Made by a program: the position numbers and the translations under genes
Shown here: positions 1-7,723 of the stretch, piece after piece
Layout of the letters: every line of letters begins with the position of its first letter
Numbering within the stretch: position 1 is the stretch's first letter
Assembly: GCF_015163075.1 (NCBI RefSeq)
Contig: NZ_JADDXU010000018.1
Location: 62,001-126,000 of the forward strand
DNA: 64,000 nt
Direction: 5' to 3'
Origin: Streptomyces justiciae
GTDB taxonomy: Bacteria > Actinomycetota > Actinomycetes > Streptomycetales > Streptomycetaceae
Notes under the pieces: model-generated
What the model saw: only the letters and a program-made list of their open reading frames with translations
The model's database searches: none
Told to the model about the DNA's origin: nothing

Positions 1-524
1 CCGAACCCGGCCAGCGCGAGCCCCATGATCCACAGGTCGGGGCCGACGCCCGGCGAGCGTTCCATGCTGTTGAGCGGCGCGTACGCGAACCAGCCGAAGG
101 CCGCCGGCCCGGACGGCACCAGCAGCGAGCCCATCACGATGAGCCCGCCGAACAGGAAGAACCAGTACGACAGCATGTTCAGCCGCGGGAACGCCACGTC
201 CGGCGCGCCGATCTGCAAGGGCATCAGCTCGTTGGCGAAGCCCGCGAAGCTCGGCGTCGCGAACAGCAGCAGCATGATCGTGCCGTGCATCGTGAACAGC
301 TGGTTGAACTGCTCGTTGTCGAGGAGCTGCAACCCCGGCCGGGCCAGCTCGGCGCGCATCAGCAGCGCCATGACGCCGCCGGCCAGGAAGAACACGAACG
401 ACGTGATCAGGTAGAGATGACCGATCTTCTTGTGGTCGGTGGTGGTCAGCCAGTCGACGACGACCCGGCCGTGGTTCCTGCTCCGCACGGGTCGCACCGT
501 CGTCTGCACGGTCTCGGTACCCAT
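1..524 (-). CDS. ctaD: Cytochrome c oxidase subunit I (partial, N-terminal part)
   Basis: Catalytic membrane subunit of the aa3-type terminal oxidase, which reduces O2 to water in the cytoplasmic membrane. The ATG at 524-522 opens a frame that runs off the left edge, giving about 174 residues. Early residues include VDWLTTTDHKKIGHLYLI, followed by the first membrane helix and then FTMHGTIMLLLFATP, whose His is the expected low-spin haem ligand, and QIGAPDVAFPRLN. These are hallmark subunit I motifs. The copper-binding helices lie outside the window. The gene is divergent from the I78 inhibitor gene, so its promoter must lie in 525-918. Identity is secure; only completeness is limited. Confidence 0.96.
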   Translation of the reverse strand, partial: MGTETVQTTVRPVRSRNHGRVVVDWLTTTDHKKIGHLYLITSFVFFLAGGVMALLMRAELARPGLQLLDNEQFNQLFTMHGTIMLLLFATPSFAGFANELMPLQIGAPDVAFPRLNMLSYWFFLFGGLIVMGSLLVPSGPAAFGWFAYAPLNSMERSPGVGPDLWIMGLALAGF

Positions 525-918
525 CGCTGGATCGCCCCTTCGCTTGTCGCGCCTCGGGTCACGTCATGATGCTCGCGTCGCCGCGCACAGCGACAGAGGG
601 CGTACGGGGGTTGTGTGGTGGACCCGTGTTTTTCCTATGCGGTGTCAGACCCACCGGCCGCGCCCGGAATCGCAAGGAAAAGGCTCCGGCGACACATCTC
701 CTGGCACTTTCCGGCCGGTTATTCGAGGAGCGTCCGCGACACGCGGGAATTACGTTCGATTACGCGCGGAAGGCCTAGGGAACCGCTCGTACGTGTGACG
801 CGCAGGTGGGGAAACGGCTGTCGGGATCTTGTGACAGAAGCGTGACCGGAGAAGGACCGGTGACCGACAGTGCTCTGATCCCTGGCCCGGGCGCGCGCGG
901 AGGGCCTAGCGTGGCCGT
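525..918. other. Divergent intergenic region between ctaD and the I78 gene
   Basis: This 394-base stretch contains no ORF with convincing coding character. It should hold the leftward ctaD promoter and the rightward promoter of the small inhibitor gene. TGTGAC occurs around 795 and again around 830, but I cannot assign a regulator. Nothing resembling an RNA gene or strong hairpin is evident. Confidence 0.5.
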
Positions 919-1134
919 ATGGCACCGATACCGAAACCGCCCGCCGAACCCCACGACAACCCGGACGCCTATGTGGGTCTGGAGCAGGACCGCGCCGAGC
1001 GGCTCGCGCGCGAGAAGGGCTGGTCGACGGTCCGCTCGCTGCCGCCCGGAGCGATCATCACGATGGAGTACCGGAGCGGTCGCCTGAACTTCGAGGTGAA
1101 GGACGGGCGCGTGGCGCGCTCCTGGAAGGGCTGA
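919..1134 (+). CDS. I78-family peptidase inhibitor-like small protein
   Basis: 71-residue protein resembling the actinobacterial members of inhibitor family I78 (small serine-protease inhibitors with a potato-inhibitor-like fold). The pattern is an acidic N-terminal half, then LVG-like YVGLEQDRAERLAREKG, then a GAIITMEYRSGRLNFEVKD core with the terminal RVARSWKG typical of the family. There is no signal peptide, so it is probably cytoplasmic, unlike some secreted I78 proteins. The ATG at 919 was chosen because no earlier in-frame start has a better ribosome site. A strong terminator follows directly, so it is probably monocistronic. The family call is by motif only and the target protease is unknown. 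Confidence 0.75.
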   Translation: MAPIPKPPAEPHDNPDAYVGLEQDRAERLAREKGWSTVRSLPPGAIITMEYRSGRLNFEVKDGRVARSWKG

Positions 1135-1155
1135 GACATCCCGGCGGTCATACGA

Positions 1156-1191
1156 CGACGGCCCCCACTCGGTGAGGAGTGGGGGCCGTCG
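1156..1191 (+). terminator. Rho-independent-type hairpin after the I78 gene
   Basis: Perfect 15-base stem (1156-1170 with 1177-1191) around a six-base loop, 21 bases after the I78 stop codon. There is no T-run, which is usual for Streptomyces terminators. It also sits 46 bases beyond the end of the oppositely oriented PAP2 gene and may stop both transcripts. Confidence 0.85.
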
Positions 1192-1237
1192 CTGCGGGGT
1201 GGGTGTGTGCGTACCGTCCCCGCTGTCCGCCGGTGGC

Positions 1238-2233
1238 CTATCCGCCTGTCAGGGGGCGGGCCGCCGAGGCTGTGCCGCGTGCGACGCGGTCGGGATGGGG
1301 CGGCCGGCGCGGGCCGACCGGGGTGACCGGGGTGCGCTCCGAGCGGGCCGTGTGCGGGCCCGGCGCCAGATAGGCGGGCGCCCGGGTGGAGCGGGCCGCG
1401 GGCTCGCTCTGCGGCGCGGTGCGCGGCTTGAGCGGGACCGGGACCTCGACCGGCTTGACGGCCGTGGGGACTGCGCGGCGGGCCCGCCAGCGGTCGCGCA
1501 GGTCGAAGAGGGCGGTCTCGGTGCGGGTGATGAGGGGCTCGCACCAGGGCAGGGCCAGCAGGACCAGCAGACCCGCGGTCCAGCCGAGCATGACGTCGCT
1601 CAGCCAGTGCGTACCGAGGTAGACGGTGGCGAGGCCGACGCCGAGCGAGGTCACCGCGGAGACGGCGGACAGCCATCTGCGGGCTCTCGGAGTGGAGGCC
1701 AGATAGGCCAGGATTCCCCAGGTCACCACGGCGTTCGCGGTGTGGCCGCTGGGAAATATATCGCCGCCCAGACCCATCTCGTTCGAGCCGATGGTGGTCG
1801 CGTAGTGCGGTCCGAGGCGGCCCATGCCGAGCTTGGCGGCGCCCACCGTGATGTTCAGCAGGAGCAGCGAGGCACCGAGGGTGAGCAGCGGGCGCAGGGT
1901 GTGCTGCCGCCAGGAGCGCCAGCCCAGCCAGGCCGCGACCATCACCGCGGTCGGGCCGCGCTGGCCGAGCACCACGTAGTAGTCCACGAACCAGTGGATC
2001 TCCGACCACTGCTGGTACGGCCGGAAGAACATGACCTGCCAGTCCAGCCGGACCAGCCACGACGTGTCCACCACGAGCCACACGATCGCCAGGTAGAACA
2101 GCAGGGTTCCGGCGAGCAGCGCGACCCGGTGCCGGGACATCCGCGGCACGTCGAGATGAGCCGGTCGTTCCGGCTCACGGTCCAGTCTGGCGAACACCCG
2201 GTCCAGACGGGTGAGGTTTCGTTCGGTACGCAC
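1238..2233 (-). CDS. PAP2-superfamily membrane phosphatase
   Basis: Integral membrane phosphatase of the PAP2 superfamily, which dephosphorylates lipid phosphates such as phosphatidic acid or polyprenyl diphosphates on the outer face of the membrane. About six hydrophobic segments are followed by a roughly 90-residue Pro/Arg-rich cytoplasmic-looking tail. Visible catalytic motifs are KLGMGRLGP (a variant of KX6RP), PSGHTANAV and a final H-x3-D in GTHWLSD; the usual SR before the last histidine is not evident. I chose the GTG at 2233, which gives a typical N-terminus beginning RTERNLTRLDRVF. The in-frame ATG at 2344 would add 37 residues of uncharacteristic composition encoded in AT-richer DNA. 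Confidence 0.85.
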   Translation of the reverse strand: MRTERNLTRLDRVFARLDREPERPAHLDVPRMSRHRVALLAGTLLFYLAIVWLVVDTSWLVRLDWQVMFFRPYQQWSEIHWFVDYYVVLGQRGPTAVMVAAWLGWRSWRQHTLRPLLTLGASLLLLNITVGAAKLGMGRLGPHYATTIGSNEMGLGGDIFPSGHTANAVVTWGILAYLASTPRARRWLSAVSAVTSLGVGLATVYLGTHWLSDVMLGWTAGLLVLLALPWCEPLITRTETALFDLRDRWRARRAVPTAVKPVEVPVPLKPRTAPQSEPAARSTRAPAYLAPGPHTARSERTPVTPVGPRRPPHPDRVARGTASAARPLTGG

Positions 2234-2305
2234 CCAATCGACGTTACAGCGAGTGAGCTCTGTTCCCGGTCGAATCCACGGCTTTGTGATGACGATGTGA
2301 TGTGG

Positions 2306-2343
2306 GATTCCTCTCAGGAGGAGGTTTATTTCCGAGGAATCCA
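2306..2343. repeat. Perfect 9-base inverted repeat in the PAP2 upstream region
   Basis: GGATTCCTC at 2306-2314 and its exact complement at 2335-2343 are separated by 20 bases. The surrounding DNA (about 2260-2440) is clearly less GC-rich than the genes. If PAP2 starts at 2233, the repeat lies about 75-110 bases upstream on its strand, a reasonable place for an operator or a leader hairpin. No family of regulator can be named. Confidence 0.5.
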
Positions 2344-2471
2344 CTATCGGGTCCCGCCCGCCCCTTCAATTCCTTTGATCATTCCGGGTTCCGGTTTATT
2401 GCCGCTTATGAATTCGTTCACCGAATCATGGCGCGGAATTCTCCCGGCGCTCATCGGGCACCGGGAGTCGA

Positions 2472-3725
2472 TCATGGCGGACCCGAGCCGTTCAGCCAGA
2501 ACGCCCCGTACACCGCCGACGCCACGGCCACACCGGCGACCACCAGGGCCGACCTGGACGTCCGCAGCCGGGCCAGCGCCAGGGCGAGGGGCAGCAGCAG
2601 CGGGAAGGCGGGCAGCAGAAGGCGCGGTTTCGAGCCGAAGTAACTCGACGCGCACAGCGCGAGGGCGGTGACGACACCGGCGTACACCAGGAGCGGCAGC
2701 GGTTGGCCCTGCCGCACGCAGACGACGTACAGCCACACCACCAGCCCGACCCCGACGATCAGACCGATGCCGGCGAGGGCCGACGGGAACGACGTGAACT
2801 TGTCGGCGACGAAGCGGGCGAAGGCGTAGCCCCCGTCGAAGCCGTTGCGCCAGCCCGCCTGGACGTCGAGATAGCCGAGAGGGCCCTTGCCGGTGTGGTG
2901 GCCGACCCACAGGACGTATCCCGCGGCGCCGAGGGGGGCGAGGAGCATGCCGAGGGCGCGGCGCCAGGCCGGTGCGCCCCCTCCTGTCGAGTCGGCGGTG
3001 GGGGAGGGGGCGTGTTCCGTGCCGTGGGCGCCCTGTGCGGAGGCCGCGCTTCGGTCCCGCACGAACGAGGGAGCGCGGGCGGCGGCCCGGTCCCGCAGGA
3101 AGGCGGCGATGCCCGTCGCCCACACCGCCGCGACCACCGCCAGGCCCACCGGCCGGGTCAGGCCCGCCAGCGCCGCGAGGGTGCCCGCCGTCAGCCAGCG
3201 GCCGGTCAGGACGGCGTACAGGGACCAGGCGGCGAGCGAGGTGAACAGCGACTCGCTGTACGCCATCGACTGCACGATCCCGACCGGCAGCACCGCCCAG
3301 ACCAGCACGGCACAGATCCCGGCCCGGCGCCCGTACACATGGTCCGCGACCGCGAAGATCCCCCAGGCCGCGGCGAGCGAGGCGAGCAGGCTGACGGCGA
3401 AGCCGGCGTCGGCGTACGACAGCGGTGTCACTGCCGCGACGCCCCGCTCCAGCCACGGGAGGAGCGGGAAGAAGGCGAGGTTCGAGTGCACGTCGCCGTT
3501 GGGGAGGCGGACCTCGTAGCCGTATCCCAGCTCGGCGACCCTCGTGTACCAGAGGGCGTCCCAGCGGGCCGTCAGCAGCGTGTACGCGCTCTTGTCGCGC
3601 GCCGCGCTCCACAGGGCCAGCGTGAGCAGGCCCAGGGCGCGGACGGCCGCGTACCCGAGGAGGGCCGGGGCCGCGCGGCGCAAGGCGTTTCCGGGTGGCG
3701 CCACGCGCGTCTCAAGATCGGTCAC
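2472..3725 (-). CDS. Integral membrane mannosyltransferase (PIG-V/GPI18-like)
   Basis: GT-C type membrane glycosyltransferase that would use a polyprenyl-phosphate sugar donor on the outer face of the membrane. It has about ten hydrophobic segments. Near the N-terminus it shows RWDALWYTRVAELGY followed by SNLAFFPLLPWLER, matching the conserved loops of the PIG-V-like mannosyltransferase family. A variable hydrophilic insert rich in Arg, Ala and Ser lies between mid-protein segments. The GTG at 3725 (reading VTDLETR) is preferred over an ATG at 3839 that would add 38 polar residues. The acceptor cannot be read from sequence; lipid or protein mannosylation are both possible. Confidence 0.75.
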   Translation of the reverse strand: MTDLETRVAPPGNALRRAAPALLGYAAVRALGLLTLALWSAARDKSAYTLLTARWDALWYTRVAELGYGYEVRLPNGDVHSNLAFFPLLPWLERGVAAVTPLSYADAGFAVSLLASLAAAWGIFAVADHVYGRRAGICAVLVWAVLPVGIVQSMAYSESLFTSLAAWSLYAVLTGRWLTAGTLAALAGLTRPVGLAVVAAVWATGIAAFLRDRAAARAPSFVRDRSAASAQGAHGTEHAPSPTADSTGGGAPAWRRALGMLLAPLGAAGYVLWVGHHTGKGPLGYLDVQAGWRNGFDGGYAFARFVADKFTSFPSALAGIGLIVGVGLVVWLYVVCVRQGQPLPLLVYAGVVTALALCASSYFGSKPRLLLPAFPLLLPLALALARLRTSRSALVVAGVAVASAVYGAFWLNGSGPP

Positions 3726-3985
3726 GGGCCCGATTATCGACCGCCCGGTGAACCGCGAGCGCCGCAGGGGCGTGTTCGCAGGGGAGGGGGAGTGGCGTAC
3801 GCCACACGTGTTCTCCGCGGAGTGTGAGAGGTCCACCACTTGGCCGAGACGTGAACTCGCGTACGCTGACGTGTCACTCGCCTTCGTTGCGCGGGCCGGA
3901 GATCACCGCTCCTCCGGCCGAGATCACGGGGAGTCCCCACCCCGTGTGCCCGCCGAACGCGAGGGAACATCTGGGAGGTACGTAC

Positions 3986-5581
3986 ATGTCCGGGACGACC
4001 ACGGCCGCCGCAGCGCTGCGCCGTCGGGCGGCCGGGGCCGGTGCCAACCGCTGGGTCGTCCTCGTCGTCCTCTGCGTGAGCCTGCTCCTGGTCGCGGTCG
4101 ACGCGACCGTGCTCCATGTGGCGGTCCCCGCCGTCACCGAGGACCTCAAGCCCGGCGCGATAGAGCTGCTCTGGATCGTCGACGTCTACCCCCTCGTCTG
4201 CGCCTCGCTGCTGATCCTCTTCGGCACGCTCGGCGACAAGGTCGGCCGCAGACGCGTCCTCCTGCTCGGGTACGCCCTCTTCGGCGTCGCCTCCGGTCTG
4301 GCCGCCCTTGCCGACAACGCGCAGGTGCTGATCTTCGCGCGGGCGCTGCTCGGCGTCGGCGGCGCGATGATCATGCCCGCGACGCTGTCGATCCTCCGCC
4401 AGGTCTTCCCCGACCGGCGCGAGCGGGCGCTGGCGATCGGCATCTGGAGCGCGGTGGCCGCGGTCGGCGCGGCGGTCGGCCCGCTGCTCGGGGGCTTCCT
4501 GCTGGAGCACTTCTGGTGGGGCTCGGTCTTCCTGGTCAACATCCCGCTCATGCTGGTCAGCCTGCCCGTCGGGCGGCTGCTGCTGCCCGAGTCGAAGGGC
4601 AGCGGGCAGGGGCCCTGGGACGTGGTCGGTGCGCTGATGGCCGCGGCCGGACTGTTCGGGGTCGTGCTGGGCGTGAAGCGGCTCGGCGGCGGCGAGATCG
4701 ACGGGATCACCGCGGTGCCGCTGGTGGTGGGCGTCGTGCTGCTGGTTCTTTTCGTACGACGACAAAGGCGCCGTACGCATCCGCTGGTGGACCTGCGGAT
4801 GTTCGCGCGGCCCGCGTTCTCCACCTCTGTGTGCTGCATCGTGCTGGCGATGCTGGCGCTGGTGGGCCTTGAGCTGATCGCGGCGCAGTATCTCCAGCTG
4901 GTGCTGGGGCTTTCGCCGCTGGAGACGGGGCTGCGGCTGCTGCCGTTGACCGTTGCGGCGATGGCGTCGGGGCTTGCCGGGGCGCGGATGCTGCGGCGGT
5001 TCGGGCCGCGGCGGATGGTGTGCTTCGGGTTCTGTCTGACGGCCGTCTCGGTGCTGACGCTGCTCGCGATGGGCGGCGAGGACAACGCGCCGCTGCTGTT
5101 GTTCGGGTTCGTGCTGCTGGGCTTCGGCCTGGAGACGACGCTGTTCGGGGCGTACGAGTCGATGCTGAGTGAGGCTCCGCCGGAGCAGGCGGGTGGGGCG
5201 GCGGCGATCGGGGAGACGTCGTACCAGCTGGGCGCGGGTATTGGTATCGCGCTGCTCGGCAGTGTGATGAACGCTGCGTATACGCCTGGACTGTCGTCCG
5301 TGCAGGGGGTGCCGGCGTCGGCTTCGGCTGCGGCGGGGCATTCGCTGGGCGAGGCGTACGAGGTTGCCGGGCGGTTGGGTGGGTCCGCCGGTGAGACCCT
5401 GCGTCAAACGGCTCGGGACTGTTTTGTGCACGGGCTGCATGTGACGTTGCTGGTGAGTGCGGGGTTGTTGCTGCTGGGGGCGGTGATGGCGTTGCGGTTG
5501 CCGCGGATCATGCAGTGCGAGGCGGTGGCGGTCGAGGTGCCTGCGCCTCGGGACGTCATGGAGTCCCGCGTCTCCGCGTAG
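3986..5581 (+). CDS. MFS drug exporter, DHA2 (14-helix) family
   Basis: Proton-driven multidrug exporter of the DHA2/EmrB-QacA group. The 531-residue length and about 14 hydrophobic segments fit. Motifs include VALDATVLHVAVPAV-like motif D1 in helix 1 (DATVLHVAVPAV), LGDKVGRRRVLLLG (motif A) after helix 2, and a GPLLGGFLLE antiporter motif C in helix 5. The ATG at 3986 is preceded by GGGAGG at a good distance; the longer frame from 3824 lacks a ribosome site and has no coding character. No regulator gene is adjacent, so the substrate cannot be inferred. Confidence 0.88.
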   Translation: MSGTTTAAAALRRRAAGAGANRWVVLVVLCVSLLLVAVDATVLHVAVPAVTEDLKPGAIELLWIVDVYPLVCASLLILFGTLGDKVGRRRVLLLGYALFGVASGLAALADNAQVLIFARALLGVGGAMIMPATLSILRQVFPDRRERALAIGIWSAVAAVGAAVGPLLGGFLLEHFWWGSVFLVNIPLMLVSLPVGRLLLPESKGSGQGPWDVVGALMAAAGLFGVVLGVKRLGGGEIDGITAVPLVVGVVLLVLFVRRQRRRTHPLVDLRMFARPAFSTSVCCIVLAMLALVGLELIAAQYLQLVLGLSPLETGLRLLPLTVAAMASGLAGARMLRRFGPRRMVCFGFCLTAVSVLTLLAMGGEDNAPLLLFGFVLLGFGLETTLFGAYESMLSEAPPEQAGGAAAIGETSYQLGAGIGIALLGSVMNAAYTPGLSSVQGVPASASAAAGHSLGEAYEVAGRLGGSAGETLRQTARDCFVHGLHVTLLVSAGLLLLGAVMALRLPRIMQCEAVAVEVPAPRDVMESRVSA

Positions 5582-5631
5582 CTCTCCCACCCGCGCACCG
5601 CCCGTGACTGTCGGCTGGAGGGTGGGCGTTT

Positions 5632-5665
5632 CCTGTGGGGGTGGTTCGCCGTTGGCGGCTGCGGG
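5632..5665 (+). repeat. Dispersed intergenic repeat, copy A
   Basis: A 34-base segment matching 20305-20338 at about 29 of 34 positions and in the same orientation. Both copies lie in non-coding DNA shortly after a gene end, and their core can fold (CGCC and GGCG arms). The pattern resembles short intergenic repeats I remember as common in Streptomyces genomes. Confidence 0.6.
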
Positions 5666-5756
5666 TGCTTCTACTGGACGGGCGTCACACCGCCCCGTAA
5701 CGTCTGGGCCCAGTTCTGATTAGCGGTGCTAGTTTTCTGTGTCGGAGGGTGTTCTC

Positions 5757-6947
5757 ATGTCCGCGTCCTCGAAGTTGCCTCCGTTCGACCCCGCCGATCC
5801 GCTCGGTATCGACGATCTGCTGGAGCCTGAGGATCTCGCCGTCCGGGACACCGTGCGGGCCTGGGCTGCGGATCGGGTGTTGCCGTATGTCGCCGAGTGG
5901 TACGAGAGCGGGGAACTGCCCGGGATTCAGGAGCTTGCCCGGGAACTCGGCGGGATCGGGGCGCTCGGGATGTCGCTGGAGGGGTACGGGTGTGCCGGGG
6001 CCAGCGCGGTGCAGTACGGGCTCGCCTGTCTGGAACTCGAGGCCGCCGACTCCGGGATTCGCTCCCTCGTCTCCGTGCAGGGCTCCCTCGCCATGTACGC
6101 CATTCATCGGTTCGGGAGCGAGGAGCAGAAGCAGGCCTGGCTGCCGCGCATGGCCGCCGGTGAGGTCATCGGCTGCTTCGGGCTGACCGAGCCCGACCAC
6201 GGGTCCGACCCCGCGTCCATGCGGACGTACGCGAAGCGCGACGGCACCGACTGGGTGCTCAACGGGCGGAAGATGTGGATCACCAACGGCTCGGTTGCGG
6301 GCGTCGCCGTGGTGTGGGCGCAGACCGAGGAAGGGGTGCGCGGGTTCGTCGTGCCGACCGACTCGGCCGGGTTCTCCGCGCCCGAGATCAAGCACAAGTG
6401 GTCGCTGCGGGCGTCCGTCACCAGTGAGCTTGTTCTCGACGACGTACGGCTGCCCTCGGACGCCGTGCTGCCGGAGGTCGTCGGGCTCAAGGGGCCGCTG
6501 AGCTGTCTGTCGCACGCCCGGTACGGGATCGTGTGGGGCTCGATGGGGGCCGCGCGGAGTTGTCTGGAGGCCGCCGTCGAGTACGCGAAGACGCGGGAGC
6601 AGTTCGGGCGGCCCATCGGCGGGTTCCAGCTGACCCAGGCCAAGCTCGCCGACATGGCGGTCGAACTGCACAAGGGGATTCTGCTCGCCCATCATCTGGG
6701 GCGGCGCATGGACGCCGGCCGCCTGCGTCCCGAGCAGGTCAGCTTCGGCAAGCTCAACAACGTGCGTGAGGCCATCGAGATCTGCCGGACCTCGCGGACC
6801 ATCCTCGGTGCCAACGGGATCTCCCTCGAATACCCCGTCATGCGGCACGCGACGAATCTGGAGTCGGTGCTGACGTACGAGGGGACCGTCGAGATGCACC
6901 AACTGGTACTGGGCAAGGCGCTCACCGGGCTGGATGCCTTCCGGTGA
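5757..6947 (+). CDS. gcdH: Glutaryl-CoA dehydrogenase (acyl-CoA dehydrogenase family)
   Basis: FAD enzyme that oxidises and decarboxylates glutaryl-CoA to crotonyl-CoA in lysine and tryptophan breakdown. The 396-residue length is normal. Features specific to this branch are CFGLTEPDHGSDP and WITNGSVAGVAVVWAQ in the flavin region, KHKWSLRASVTSEL mid-protein, and near the C-terminus ILGANGISLEYPVMRHATN then LTYEGTVEMH, whose Glu is the catalytic base. The ATG at 5757 has a GGAGGG box at proper spacing, which favours it over the upstream GTG-like start at 5739. The gene is convergent with sepF across a strong terminator, so it is a single-gene unit. Confidence 0.92.
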   Translation: MSASSKLPPFDPADPLGIDDLLEPEDLAVRDTVRAWAADRVLPYVAEWYESGELPGIQELARELGGIGALGMSLEGYGCAGASAVQYGLACLELEAADSGIRSLVSVQGSLAMYAIHRFGSEEQKQAWLPRMAAGEVIGCFGLTEPDHGSDPASMRTYAKRDGTDWVLNGRKMWITNGSVAGVAVVWAQTEEGVRGFVVPTDSAGFSAPEIKHKWSLRASVTSELVLDDVRLPSDAVLPEVVGLKGPLSCLSHARYGIVWGSMGAARSCLEAAVEYAKTREQFGRPIGGFQLTQAKLADMAVELHKGILLAHHLGRRMDAGRLRPEQVSFGKLNNVREAIEICRTSRTILGANGISLEYPVMRHATNLESVLTYEGTVEMHQLVLGKALTGLDAFR

Positions 6948-6958
6948 ACCCTGCGCGG

Positions 6959-6983
6959 GGCAGGGCCGGTGAGCGGCCCTGCC
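6959..6983. terminator. Bidirectional terminator between gcdH and sepF
   Basis: Ten-base perfect stem (6959-6968 with 6974-6983) around a five-base loop, placed exactly between the convergent stop codons. The sepF stop begins at the next base, so the hairpin serves both transcripts. Confidence 0.88.
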
Positions 6984-7424
6984 TCAGCTCTGGTTGAAGA
7001 AACCGTCCGTGCGGTGCGCGGCCGGGTCGCCGTTCACGATCTCCGTGTTGGCGGGGGTCAGCAGGAACACGCGGGTCGAGACACGCTCGATCGAACCGCG
7101 CAGTCCGAAGATCAGGCCGGCCGCGAAGTCGACGACCCGCTTGGCGTCGGCCGGCTCCATCGCCGTCAGGTTCATGATGACGGGAACCCCGTCCCGGAAG
7201 AGCTCGCCGATGGCGCGCGCGTCCCGGAAGCTGTCCGGGGTGACCGTCCCGATCCGACGGCCCTTCTCCTCGGCCACGTCCGAGGCCACCTTGACCCGGG
7301 GGTCGGTGACCCAGGCATCCCCGGCCTCGGTCCCCTCGGAGTATCCGTCGTCGTCGTAGTAACGCTCGTCATCGTTGTCGTCAACGAGGCCCAGCCAGGC
7401 ACTCGCCTTGCGCACCGATCCCAT
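6984..7424 (-). CDS. sepF: Cell division protein SepF-like
   Basis: FtsZ-binding, membrane-tethering division protein of the SepF family (DUF552), 146 residues. The N-terminus (GSVRKASAWLGLVDD) forms the amphipathic membrane helix, followed by an acidic Tyr/Asp linker and then the globular domain with IGTVTPDSFRDARAIGE, VPVIMNLTAMEPADAKRV and DFAAGLIFGLRGSIERV. All are family signatures. Streptomyces usually encode several SepF paralogues. This one is not next to ftsZ, so it is likely one of the accessory copies rather than the division-cluster SepF. The frame is intact with no odd features. Confidence 0.93.
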   Translation of the reverse strand: MGSVRKASAWLGLVDDNDDERYYDDDGYSEGTEAGDAWVTDPRVKVASDVAEEKGRRIGTVTPDSFRDARAIGELFRDGVPVIMNLTAMEPADAKRVVDFAAGLIFGLRGSIERVSTRVFLLTPANTEIVNGDPAAHRTDGFFNQS

Positions 7425-7723
7425 GGACGCCTCCTCTCACAGCGGTCTGTTTTGCTTTCCGCATCCCTATGGTCATCCATGATGCGGACGTCGCGCCAAG
7501 TGGATAGACGCCGCGCGGGGGGTTTGTGACGGTACTGGTGCACAGCGAATCCGTACAGAGCCCGGGTGCCCCAAGGGTCGTTTCCCATACGGCTGCTGAC
7601 TGTGAGTGAAATATGATTCTTCGCGGCGTATGGGTGAGGGACGGGGCGTACGGGTGAACGACGCGGTCGGCGCGATCGATACGATGCCGCCGCTGAACGT
7701 CGTACGCACCACGGGGGATCGCC
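7425..7723. other. Divergent promoter region between sepF and the DUF5685 gene
   Basis: 299 bases without a credible ORF. It must carry the leftward sepF promoter and the rightward promoter for the cysteine-rich protein. The rightward gene has a GGGGGA ribosome site just before 7724. I see no strong hairpin or repeat. Confidence 0.45.

Noticed and set aside
1172..2671. A 499-residue rightward frame over the PAP2 gene
   Set aside because: It is the GC-rich antisense of PAP2, with Arg/Gly/Ala-dominated low-complexity composition and no domain; the minus-strand protein has clear PSGH motifs.
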